34,522 nt of DNA from Candidatus Nitrosopumilus sp. (GTDB lineage Archaea > Thermoproteota > Nitrososphaeria > Nitrososphaerales > Nitrosopumilaceae). A program made the position numbers and the translations under genes. The notes under the pieces are model-generated. The model searched no databases. It had not been told where the DNA came from and saw only the letters and a list, made by a program, of their open reading frames with translations. Shown in pieces: positions 1 through 8,031 of this stretch; within the stretch, counting starts at the first letter, position 1; every line of letters begins with the position of its first letter. Location: NCBI GenBank assembly GCA_029864805.1, contig JAOTSS010000017.1, forward strand, positions 1 to 34,522, written 5' to 3'.

Positions 1-1
1 A

Positions 2-652
2 GGTAAGCCATTAACGGCTTCGATGAAAAGTACAATCGAAAGATTAAGAACTTGGGATAGTAGAAGTCAAGTACATGAACCAGTTGATAGAAATTTTAGA
101 CAAGCATTCAGTGAGTTAGACAGATTAAAAGATAAACTTGCAATAGGAGATGCAGTAATAGAAAAAGCAGCATATATTTACAGAAAAGCATTAGAGAAAG
201 GCCTAGTAAGAGGCCGCTCCATTTCAGCTTTAATTGCATCAGCGCTTTATGCAGCATGCAGAGATACAGAAACACCTAGAACCCTAAAAGACATTGGCCA
301 GGCAAGTAATATCAAACGAAAAGATATTGCAAGATGTTATCGTCTGTTGCTCAGGGAATTGAATTTAAAAATGCCAGTAGTTGATCCGATCAAATGCATA
401 TCAAGAATTGCAAGCAAGGCAGGTTTGTCAGAAAAAACAAAAAGAAAAGCAACAAAGATCTTACAAACTGCAGAAGAGAATAAAATTTCTGCAGGAAAAG
501 ATCCGATGGGATTAGCAGCAGCAGCGCTTTATGTAGCATGTGTTACAAACGGAGAAAACAAAACACAAAGAGACGTAGCAGAAGCTGCAGGAGTTACAGA
601 AGTCACCATTAGAAACAGATACAAGGGTCTGAAGGTAGCATTAAACCTCTAA
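2..652 (+). CDS. tfb: Transcription initiation factor IIB (TFB), 5' end outside window
   Basis: This is the C-terminal part of archaeal TFB, the general factor that bridges TBP at the TATA box and RNA polymerase. The reading frame is open from base 2, and the residues before the first ATG (GKPLTAS, then M at 23) continue the conserved linker of the family. The gene therefore runs in from the left edge, and the ATG at 23 is not the start. Two cyclin-like core repeats are visible, at roughly residues 30-115 and 125-209 counted from that internal Met, including the helical SALYAACR and AAALYVACV signatures. The N-terminal zinc ribbon and B-reader lie outside. The last 12 bp overlap the end of the convergent protease gene. 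A TBP gene is present 14 kb away. Family assignment is firm; which TFB paralogue this is cannot be told. Confidence 0.96.
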   Translation, partial: GKPLTASMKSTIERLRTWDSRSQVHEPVDRNFRQAFSELDRLKDKLAIGDAVIEKAAYIYRKALEKGLVRGRSISALIASALYAACRDTETPRTLKDIGQASNIKRKDIARCYRLLLRELNLKMPVVDPIKCISRIASKAGLSEKTKRKATKILQTAEENKISAGKDPMGLAAAALYVACVTNGENKTQRDVAEAAGVTEVTIRNRYKGLKVALNL

Positions 653-1630
653 GGTAGATTCCTTTTTAGAGTAAAATCTACTGAGAAATAAAATAGAAAT
701 AGATACAATGCCAGATACTAACAATAGAATTTCCAATGAAGACATTAGTGAGTGTGAAAAAGATTCTTGGAGGGAAATGTAATTCAGTTGGGAGATAAAA
801 TTAGCGTATGAAAAAATAAAATAATTCATTGCCCAATGAATCAAAATTGAAGCTACAAACCCATATCTTAGATAAACCCATCCTAAAATAATACCGCTAG
901 CAGTAGCTTGAGCAAATTTTCCGTCACTCCAAGATTCAGCAAATGCAATATGTGCAAATCCAAAAAGAACACCTACTAACACAATCAAGACTAGTGCCTT
1001 TTTGGGATTGTTGATATGTAGTGAACTAGGAGTCCACATACATACAATAAAATATCGAATCGACGATTTGTGGGAATATAAAGCAAATAATGGAATACCA
1101 GTCAAAATTAGACGAAATCCAAATTCCTCAATTAAGGGGGCAAGAGAGACATAAAAAAACTGAATCAGATGATTGTCATCAAGCGGCGGAACAGTTACAA
1201 TACCAAATGCCTCTTGAATGAAATTAATCGATGCAGAAATCACAACTAAAATGGAAAACCACTTTGTGATTCCAATCATATAGTTTGATGTAGTGTTAAA
1301 TTTTCCAAATGAAATTATCGGTGAAAGAGATTTTAAAAATTCACGTTTCGGTCCAAGAAATGCAACTGTGAATAACACAGCATAGAAAATCCATAAAATA
1401 ACAAATGCATCTCCAATATTGATGTCAAATGGTATCTGATACAGTTCTGTATTTTTAAAAAAATCTAAGTGTGTAATTGGATACTCATAATTGATATCAC
1501 CGCCAATTTCACTTTCAAAAATAATGTAAATTCCCATAGGAAATGAAATAAGCAATAATCCAAGAATAACTGATTGTAGTGCAGCAAATGGAATACCAAG
1601 GAATTGAAGAATTCGGTTTGAATTTTCCAA
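641..1630 (-). CDS. CPBP family intramembrane metalloprotease
   Basis: A 329-residue polytopic membrane protein of the CPBP (CAAX protease/Abi, Rce1-like) family. The three family motifs are visible: EExxxR at E168-E169-R173, a His in FGFAH (H227), and HxxxN at H265-N269. These are the residues expected to bind metal and activate water inside the membrane. About seven or eight hydrophobic segments are seen, with a soluble loop near residues 40-70. The substrate cannot be predicted; archaeal members are mostly uncharacterised. It lies 6 bp downstream of the aIF1 gene on the same strand, so the two are probably cotranscribed. Its 3' end overlaps the end of tfb by 12 bp. Confidence 0.88.
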   Translation of the reverse strand: MENSNRILQFLGIPFAALQSVILGLLLISFPMGIYIIFESEIGGDINYEYPITHLDFFKNTELYQIPFDINIGDAFVILWIFYAVLFTVAFLGPKREFLKSLSPIISFGKFNTTSNYMIGITKWFSILVVISASINFIQEAFGIVTVPPLDDNHLIQFFYVSLAPLIEEFGFRLILTGIPLFALYSHKSSIRYFIVCMWTPSSLHINNPKKALVLIVLVGVLFGFAHIAFAESWSDGKFAQATASGIILGWVYLRYGFVASILIHWAMNYFIFSYANFISQLNYISLQESFSHSLMSSLEILLLVSGIVSISILFLSRFYSKKESTLEV

Positions 1631-1636
1631 AGTGTT

Positions 1637-1945
1637 CTAATGTAATTCTATGGTATCAGCAGCAAACCCCAAATTGATCAAAGTGTCTTTGATACTATCT
1701 CTGTGGTCTCCTTGTAAAAATATGTAACCGTCTTTGGTAGTTCCGCCACAGGCGTATTTGTTTTTCAGGTCTTTTGCAACAGTCTCCAAATTATTTAGTT
1801 TAGGATCTAATCCTTCAATCATAGTACCTTTTTTCTTAAATCTTCGGGTTTCTAATCTAATAATAATTTTAGTGCTATCTTTGGCCAGTTCACCACATGC
1901 ACACAAGTCTTCTGGTAGACCACAAGTATTACAAATTACTGCCAT
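1637..1945 (-). CDS. Translation initiation factor aIF1 (SUI1 family)
   Basis: A 102-residue SUI1/eIF1-type factor, which helps the small ribosomal subunit select the start codon. The SUI1 fold covers about residues 25-102, with the conserved KYACGGTTKDG loop that contacts the ribosomal P-site region and the ILQGDHRD-like strand (here IFLQGDHRD). The N-terminus carries four cysteines (C5, C8, C15, C17), giving the small zinc-binding extension usual in archaeal homologues. Length fits the family. It is first in a probable two-gene minus-strand unit with the CPBP protease 6 bp downstream, and is divergent from the gene at 2047 across a 101-bp AT-rich promoter gap. Confidence 0.95.
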   Translation of the reverse strand: MAVICNTCGLPEDLCACGELAKDSTKIIIRLETRRFKKKGTMIEGLDPKLNNLETVAKDLKNKYACGGTTKDGYIFLQGDHRDSIKDTLINLGFAADTIELH

Positions 1946-2046
1946 TCGTTCGAAATAAATTCAATTATACGCACTATTAAGCCTTGTTTGGTTATTTCTT
2001 ACAAATTAAAAAGAAATTGATTTTTTAGATAGAAAATTAAAGAAGA

Positions 2047-2382
2047 ATGGTGTCTAAAGACCTTACAAAAAAAGCTGCTGAAATGTTACTAAATGGTGCA
2101 ACATTGTTAGGAGAACCTTGTCCTTATTGTACAGGGGTAAGAGTCATGAAAGAAGGACATGCATTATGTGTTAGTTGTGGACGTGAACCAAGAAAAAAAG
2201 AGATCGGAATAGGAAAAAAACTACAGCACAAAAAATCAGAGTTAGAGAAAACTCTTGAAAAAAAGATAGAATCACTCTCAAAAGAACTCGAAGAAGAAGA
2301 AAATCATGTAAAACAACAGGAAATTCTAAAATCAATTAGTTTGGTGCTGGAAACACTAGAAAAAGTAAAAGAAAAACAATAA
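2047..2382 (+). CDS. SSSCA1/autoantigen p27-type zinc-ribbon protein
   Basis: A 111-residue protein with the N-terminal zinc ribbon of the Sjogren's syndrome/scleroderma autoantigen 1 family. A helical lead-in (KKAAEMLLNGATLL) is followed by CxxC pairs C25/C28 and C41/C44. The C-terminal half is highly charged and looks like a continuous coiled coil rich in Lys and Glu. The function of archaeal members is unknown; the zinc ribbon plus coiled coil suggests protein or nucleic-acid binding. It is followed after 35 bp by Sec61beta and then DUF2070, all on the plus strand, which looks like one operon and hints at a membrane or secretion context. Confidence 0.85.
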   Translation: MVSKDLTKKAAEMLLNGATLLGEPCPYCTGVRVMKEGHALCVSCGREPRKKEIGIGKKLQHKKSELEKTLEKKIESLSKELEEEENHVKQQEILKSISLVLETLEKVKEKQ

Positions 2383-2417
2383 AGTATTTATGTAAAAATT
2401 TGTGATGTCGAGATATA

Positions 2418-2585
2418 ATGAGTAGTAAAAAGAAATCAGCACCACTTCCAGCATCAAGTGGAGGCCTCATGAGATTCTTTGAAGATGAGACAAAAGGATT
2501 CAAAATAGATCCCAAAATTGTTGTAACAGTTCCAATTAGTTTAATTGTAATTTCGTGGGTAATTGATCTTTTCCTAGCTCCGTGA
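2418..2585 (+). CDS. Preprotein translocase subunit Sec61beta (SecG-type)
   Basis: A 55-residue open frame reading MSSKKKSAPLPASSGGLMRF at its start. That is the conserved N-terminus of archaeal Sec61beta: a basic, Ser/Pro-rich cytosolic segment followed by one C-terminal membrane helix (about residues 33-53). It is the tail-anchored third subunit of the SecYEbeta protein-conducting channel. The start is the ATG at 2418, and no other in-frame start lies close upstream. It sits 35 bp after the SSSCA1-type gene and 7 bp before DUF2070, a spacing that suggests cotranscription. Confidence 0.93.
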   Translation: MSSKKKSAPLPASSGGLMRFFEDETKGFKIDPKIVVTVPISLIVISWVIDLFLAP

Positions 2586-2592
2586 AAAAACA

Positions 2593-4341
2593 ATGGAACA
2601 AGAATCAGATGATGTTTCAAATATACACAACAGGTTTTCCCTTACTCTGGTAAATCCATCATCACATTATTTCTCATTAGTTGTGTCATTAGTAGTAGCC
2701 TCAGTAATGGTTCTTGCAACATATTTTGGTTATTTGAGCGATTTGGGTTTTGAACAAAATTGGTATCGACTACCAGCAGTTTTAGGAGTTTTAGTTGTAA
2801 CCCAATTGTTAGATACTAGATTTTCAAAGAAAAAAGAATATTCAAAGTCACTGCATTCATCACTTTTTGGAAACATGTTGTGGACAGTAACAATTTTGAT
2901 GGGAATACTTTCAAGCATAGTTTTAGCAAAAGAGATAGAATTATTCTTTATAGTTTTTGGAATATTGCTGTTTGCTAGTTTTAGAATAGGGATTTACACT
3001 ACAACACTTGGAGCAAGTCTCAAAAAAGCTTGGGCAATTTGTTTTATTCAACCACTAGCAATGTATTTCGCATTAATTCCACAAGATATGTGGCTTTCAG
3101 TACTTTACGAGCCAATCGGATTAGGGTATGGTATATCATTTATGATAATTGCAAGTATTTGGTCAGTTCTCACTGACAGAGCTGGCAGACCAGGAATGGA
3201 AAGCACACATAAAACAATTCAAGCATATCTTGCATCACAAGGAAATGATTTTGAAGATGCTGAAGAACTAATGGAACAACGCTCAAGTGAAACCAAAGTA
3301 ACTACATCACAACTAAGACTGTCATCACCCAATGGTGAAACAGAGTTTAGAATAGTCTTACCAGAGATTCATCCAGGACCATACCATCCAGTAGGTGGAA
3401 GTAATATTCCATACCTGATTTACAAAAATTTATCATCATCAGCAATGGTTATGCATAGCATATCTGATCATTCATTGAATCTTCCATCAAGAAATGAAGT
3501 AGAAAACTATCTGAAAAAAATAGAAGATAGTAATATTAAAGAAGAAGGACTACAGTGTACTGAACCAGTTACAGTCCAAATAAACAAAGCAAGAGTAACA
3601 GGGTTACTTTTTGGAAATAACCCACTATTATTTTTGTCCTTATCCCCTCACGGCATGGAAGATATTCCAAGTTACATGAAAACAGAAATTGAACAATACG
3701 CAAAGAATAGAAATTATACAAGAACCATGATAATTGATTGTCATAATGCCATGGGAGAAGAGATTTCAAAAGAAGATGGCGAGGATATGTTAAAAGCTGC
3801 AAAGTCTTGTTTGGATACTCTAATTACAAAAAATAATTATCCAATAGAGTTCGGCTATGCCAATTCAGATGATATGGATGTATGGACAGAAGATTTGGGA
3901 ATGGGCGGATTAGGAATTATTTGTCTTGTTATTAAAGATAAAAAATATTTTCTAGGTTGGGCAGATGCAAACAATATGGAAAACGGAGTTAGAGAGAAGA
4001 TCATAGACAATTTCTCAAAGAGAGATTATAACTTACTAGAAATTTGTACATCAGATACGCATTACGCACCAGTTAAAGCTAGAAACAGAAATGGGTATTA
4101 CCAATTAGGATTGATATCAGGGGCAGATAAACTGTCGAAATGGTTTTTAGAAATTGCTAAAAATGCAGAGTCAGATACAACAACTGCAAAATTTGAAATT
4201 TTAGAAAATGAAGCAAATGTCAAAGTCATGGGAAAGGGAATATATGAAGACTATTCCAAAGCATTAGATAATTCTTTAAAAATTACTAAAGCATTTGTGA
4301 TAGGAGGAGTATTGTTTTTCATCACTAGTTTGTTTCTATAG
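2593..4341 (+). CDS. DUF2070 family membrane protein
   Basis: A 582-residue protein of the archaeal DUF2070 family. The first ~190 residues hold about six hydrophobic helices. A large soluble domain follows, with the conserved segment LPEIHPGPYHPVGG (around residue 255) and a later HGMEDIP and DCHNAMGE stretch. The His- and Asp-rich motifs look like a metal or phosphate active site, but no activity is established. A final hydrophobic helix lies at the extreme C-terminus. It is third in the apparent SSSCA1-Sec61beta-DUF2070 operon, and the association with the translocon gene suggests an envelope role (inference). The last 17 bp overlap the convergent nuclease gene. Confidence 0.88.
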   Translation: MEQESDDVSNIHNRFSLTLVNPSSHYFSLVVSLVVASVMVLATYFGYLSDLGFEQNWYRLPAVLGVLVVTQLLDTRFSKKKEYSKSLHSSLFGNMLWTVTILMGILSSIVLAKEIELFFIVFGILLFASFRIGIYTTTLGASLKKAWAICFIQPLAMYFALIPQDMWLSVLYEPIGLGYGISFMIIASIWSVLTDRAGRPGMESTHKTIQAYLASQGNDFEDAEELMEQRSSETKVTTSQLRLSSPNGETEFRIVLPEIHPGPYHPVGGSNIPYLIYKNLSSSAMVMHSISDHSLNLPSRNEVENYLKKIEDSNIKEEGLQCTEPVTVQINKARVTGLLFGNNPLLFLSLSPHGMEDIPSYMKTEIEQYAKNRNYTRTMIIDCHNAMGEEISKEDGEDMLKAAKSCLDTLITKNNYPIEFGYANSDDMDVWTEDLGMGGLGIICLVIKDKKYFLGWADANNMENGVREKIIDNFSKRDYNLLEICTSDTHYAPVKARNRNGYYQLGLISGADKLSKWFLEIAKNAESDTTTAKFEILENEANVKVMGKGIYEDYSKALDNSLKITKAFVIGGVLFFITSLFL

Positions 4342-4978
4342 TCTTCATCTGATCAATATTTCCATAAAATTCATCAATAAATGAGGATAATTGAAAAATA
4401 GGGACAATTGGAACGTTTTCAATAAAATTTATCTTGTCTTGATATAATGTTACAATTACAGGTACAGCCATTGCACCGGGAGTTTTTTTTACATAGTGCT
4501 TTGTCCTCTCAATTTGTTTTTTGACTGCAGTTTGCAATGTTGATACGTTATATCTTTTCCAATGTTTACAATCAATTAAAATTGCAATTCCTAGCCTAAT
4601 GCCAATTACATCAATTTCCATACGGGGTTTTGTGAGAATCATGTTTTTTATAACTGCGAAATTTTTTGAGGATAAGATTTCGCCAGTTAAACCCTCAAAA
4701 TCTTTCCAATCAAGTGCAATTGAAATTTCATCAATAGGATAACCTTTTTCAAGCAATTTAACTGCAGTTTTTAATTTGTCTCCGTCTTCAAAATAATAAT
4801 TATCATCTTGTTTTGAACCGATGTTATTTTTGAGAAATTCTTCAAGAATTATTTCAGAGTCAACAGTATTCATTTTTGTAACAGCAGAAAAATCCTCAAC
4901 AGACACACCACCTTGAATAATTCCACTTAATCCAACAACCATCTTAGGATGAATTTTCAACTTTATTTTTTGATTCAT
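4325..4978 (-). CDS. PD-(D/E)XK (Mrr/RecB-like) nuclease domain protein
   Basis: A 217-residue protein. Residues 1-90 resemble a winged-helix-type DNA-binding region. Residues ~92-200 look like a restriction-endonuclease fold, with an upstream Glu (E95 or E100 in DFEGLTGEIL), D123 in the DVIG segment and the catalytic D136-C-K138 of ILIDCKHW. That is the D-(X)n-D-x-K pattern of Mrr-type and RecB-type nucleases. No methyltransferase or specificity gene is adjacent, so a classic restriction-modification role is not supported; a repair or genome-maintenance role is as likely. It is divergent from the solute-binding protein gene and overlaps the DUF2070 tail by 17 bp. Confidence 0.7.
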   Translation of the reverse strand: MNQKIKLKIHPKMVVGLSGIIQGGVSVEDFSAVTKMNTVDSEIILEEFLKNNIGSKQDDNYYFEDGDKLKTAVKLLEKGYPIDEISIALDWKDFEGLTGEILSSKNFAVIKNMILTKPRMEIDVIGIRLGIAILIDCKHWKRYNVSTLQTAVKKQIERTKHYVKKTPGAMAVPVIVTLYQDKINFIENVPIVPIFQLSSFIDEFYGNIDQMKTIETN

Positions 4979-5058
4979 GGAGAAATATAGGTTTTAAGAA
5001 CTATTAAGCGAGAGTTATTATGATATAGATTTTATTACAAGTTTTTGAAACTAAGAAT

Positions 5059-7521
5059 ATGGAAAAATTGCTAGTAACACTGCTAGCTTTTTTAGTTGTA
5101 AATTTTATGTATAATGAATCATTTGCAGAAAAAAATACATTTTTTGATTCAGTCAAATTTATTCAATATTTAGATGAAAACATAGCATTAGAAGAAGTAA
5201 GAAATGGCAATCTAGACATGTATTATTATAGAATTTCATCAGATAGGTTAGAAAATCTTCAATCAAGAGAAGGATTACAGGTTTTTGATTCTACAGGAGG
5301 ATCATACAGTATTCTTGTAAATCCAGCAGAATCTGAGAAATTTAATCCATTTGCAAACAGAGACATCAGATTTGCCCTGAATTATTTGGTAGACAGAAAG
5401 CTAATCATCAATGAATTGATGGGCGGATATGGTGCACCGATCATTTCTTACTATAGTCCATCAGATCCAGAATATCTCACAATAATCAAACAGTTAGAGT
5501 CATTTAATTTCAAGTACAATCCTGCCCTTGCAGACGAAATAATCACTAAAGTGTTAGAAGAAGAAGGAGCAGTCAAGATCAATGAGAAATGGCAATTTGA
5601 AAACATTCCAATAGAAATAACAATTTTCATTAGAAGTGATGATCCGGTCAGAAAATCAATCGGAGAGATTTTATCAGTAGAACTTGAAAAAATAGGATTT
5701 ACTGTAAAAAAGGATTTCGGGGATCTTAACAAAGCCTTTGTTGTAGTATATGGCTCAAATCCTTCAGATTTGAAATGGAGTTTGTACACTGAAGGATGGG
5801 GACGCTCTGCATTTGTCAGGTATGATTCAGTAGGATTAGGACAGATGTATGCTCCTTGGTTTTCAAACATGCCAGGATTCAATGATCCGTCATATTGGAA
5901 TTACAAAAATGACAAATTAGATTCATTGACTCAGAAAATTTACACGGGGGATTTTGAATCCTTAGAGAAAAGATCAAAGTTAATTCAAGAAGCAGTTGTA
6001 GAAGGAATTAATGAATCAATTAGGATTTTTTTGGCAAGCAAAGTTGATCAATATGTTGCAAATGAAAAAGTAAGTGGAATTGTAAATGACTTTGGTGCAG
6101 GAGTGCCAAGTAGATTCACACCAATTAATGCCAAAAGTGAAAGTAATGAGTTGGTAATTGGAGTTAAACAAATCTATCAAGGAGCATGGAATCCAGTCAT
6201 GGGGTTAACTGACAATTACAGCAGACATATTTGGGGAGTCATATCAGATCCTGGAACATTCAAACATCCATTCACAGGTCAGACAATTCCGGTTAGAGCA
6301 AGTTGGAAAGTTGAAACTGCAGGACCTAATGAAAAACTAGAAATCCCAATAGAATCAAAAATGTGGAATCCAACATTGCAACAATGGACCAATGTTAAAT
6401 CAGATTCACGTGCAACAAGTAAAGTGACATTTGATTTTGAATTTAGTAATTGGCACAATGGACAAAAAATGGATATGAACGATATTCTTCATTCATTGTA
6501 TTTCACAATAGAATGGGGAACACAAACGGATGGAAATGACAGGACTTTTGATACAGAATTTACTCCAAGAGCGGCTCAGAATATTCAAACAATCATCGGA
6601 GTAAATCCAATTGATGAAGATACGGTTGAAGTGTATGTGGATTATTGGCATTTTGATAAGGGAGAAATTGCTGAATGGGCACTGCTATGGAATACCATGC
6701 CATGGGAGATTTCAGTTGCTATGGAGAAAGCAGTGATTGATGGAAAAGTCTCGTTTTCAAGATCAGGGGCCACAAGCAAAAATGTAAACTGGTTATCATT
6801 GATCATTCCAAATGATGCAAATACAATCAAAAGTTATTTGCAAGAATTCAGAGATACAAACTACATTCCAGAGGCACTAAAAGCCACCAGAGATTCAAAA
6901 TATTTTCAAGACAGATACAATTCATCAATTAAATGGATCGAAGTCAATAATCATGCGGTAATCAGTAATGGTCCATTTTATCTTGAATCATACTCTCCAG
7001 AATCAAGAACAATAACAGTTAGAGAATTCGATGACGGTTCATACCCATTCAAAATTGGAAAGTGGGAACAGTTTGAAAAAGCAGAATTTCCAAAAATTAA
7101 GAAAATAGACATGAAAAATACATTGCAAAGAGGAACAGAATTCAGCATCAGAATAGAAACGGAGAATTCAGATAACATACTTTACTTTTTAACAAATAGT
7201 GATGGAAACATGATATCATCAAACATTCTCAAATTAGATAAGAATAACATTACAATCAATATTCCTTCTGAGATTACAAAGGATTTAGGAGTCGGGGCAA
7301 ACAACATCAAAGTATTTGCAATTTCAGACTCGGTGTTAAAACCAGATTTTTATGAATCAAGTTTCATAGTAACCGAAAATGGAGAAGAATTACCAATAAG
7401 TATTAACAAGCATACAGATTTTTCAGAAAGTGAACCAGAATTTTGGTTATGGGTTATTCCATTAGGAATTATTGTTGTGATAATAATTATCTTAAATAAG
7501 AGACATCATGCCAAACCATAA
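5059..7521 (+). CDS. Membrane-anchored family 5 extracellular solute-binding protein
   Basis: An 820-residue exported protein resembling the substrate-binding components of peptide/nickel (Opp/Dpp) ABC transporters. It starts with a signal peptide (about residues 1-23, ending near SFAEK). Residues ~25-650 show SBP_bac_5 features, such as the NRDIRFALNYLVDRK segment and a second part with DFEFSNWHNGQKM typical of the family's substrate-cleft region. A C-terminal beta-rich region follows, and then a membrane anchor (about 794-812) with a basic tail. The protein is longer than the usual 500-600 residues because of the C-terminal domain. No permease or ATPase gene is nearby, so it works with a distant transporter or acts as a surface receptor. 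Its end overlaps Tsr3 by 16 bp. Confidence 0.85.
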   Translation: MEKLLVTLLAFLVVNFMYNESFAEKNTFFDSVKFIQYLDENIALEEVRNGNLDMYYYRISSDRLENLQSREGLQVFDSTGGSYSILVNPAESEKFNPFANRDIRFALNYLVDRKLIINELMGGYGAPIISYYSPSDPEYLTIIKQLESFNFKYNPALADEIITKVLEEEGAVKINEKWQFENIPIEITIFIRSDDPVRKSIGEILSVELEKIGFTVKKDFGDLNKAFVVVYGSNPSDLKWSLYTEGWGRSAFVRYDSVGLGQMYAPWFSNMPGFNDPSYWNYKNDKLDSLTQKIYTGDFESLEKRSKLIQEAVVEGINESIRIFLASKVDQYVANEKVSGIVNDFGAGVPSRFTPINAKSESNELVIGVKQIYQGAWNPVMGLTDNYSRHIWGVISDPGTFKHPFTGQTIPVRASWKVETAGPNEKLEIPIESKMWNPTLQQWTNVKSDSRATSKVTFDFEFSNWHNGQKMDMNDILHSLYFTIEWGTQTDGNDRTFDTEFTPRAAQNIQTIIGVNPIDEDTVEVYVDYWHFDKGEIAEWALLWNTMPWEISVAMEKAVIDGKVSFSRSGATSKNVNWLSLIIPNDANTIKSYLQEFRDTNYIPEALKATRDSKYFQDRYNSSIKWIEVNNHAVISNGPFYLESYSPESRTITVREFDDGSYPFKIGKWEQFEKAEFPKIKKIDMKNTLQRGTEFSIRIETENSDNILYFLTNSDGNMISSNILKLDKNNITINIPSEITKDLGVGANNIKVFAISDSVLKPDFYESSFIVTENGEELPISINKHTDFSESEPEFWLWVIPLGIIVVIIIILNKRHHAKP

Positions 7522-8012
7522 TCTTTTAGAATTAGGTCTATCTGTTCCTCATTTTCAAGTTTTGAGTATTCATCAAATAGATTTTGATTGAGTTCATAAA
7601 ACGTGTGACCCCATTTGAATTTATCAAGCAATTCCAAACCTTGTTCTTTATAGCCCAGAATTATCAATGATGCAGACAATGCTTCAGCAGTAGTGAGCTT
7701 ATTAAGCTTAGAGTAATTTACAGAATTTCCCGCAAGTAAAGGAGGAAGTCTTCTTTTTATCCCATTGAATTTTTTTGAGAAAGCTTGATCTACACGATTC
7801 CAAGAGCAATCAATTCCGACAATAGCATTTACCAAAAATCTATCTTTGGGTAATAGAGTTTTTTCAGAGAAAGGATCTAAGACCAGTCCTTTGATTCCAA
7901 TTTTTTTTATGTTTTGGACAAGACCAAATTTTACCATTTTAGCAGCTGTGCATTTTTTTGGATCGTCTTGATAAAACATTAAAACTTGTAATCTCACTCT
8001 AAAAAATAACAA
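7506..8012 (-). CDS. tsr3: Tsr3-type 16S rRNA aminocarboxypropyltransferase
   Basis: A 168-residue Tsr3 (former DUF367) protein. The family transfers the 3-amino-3-carboxypropyl group of S-adenosylmethionine to a hypermodified uridine in small-subunit rRNA. Visible signatures are QDDPKKCTAAK near residues 15-25, LVLDPFSEKTLLPKD, GIDCSWNR, and the SAM-site motif LPPLLAGNSVNY. The length is typical. The first ~10 residues (MLFFRVRLQV) are plausible as the opening beta-strand, though an internal Met at residue 12 is an alternative start. It lies just upstream of the big secreted repeat gene on the same strand and overlaps the solute-binding gene tail to tail. Confidence 0.9.
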   Translation of the reverse strand: MLFFRVRLQVLMFYQDDPKKCTAAKMVKFGLVQNIKKIGIKGLVLDPFSEKTLLPKDRFLVNAIVGIDCSWNRVDQAFSKKFNGIKRRLPPLLAGNSVNYSKLNKLTTAEALSASLIILGYKEQGLELLDKFKWGHTFYELNQNLFDEYSKLENEEQIDLILKDYGLA

Positions 8013-8031
8013 AATCCAGAGTATTTTGAAT

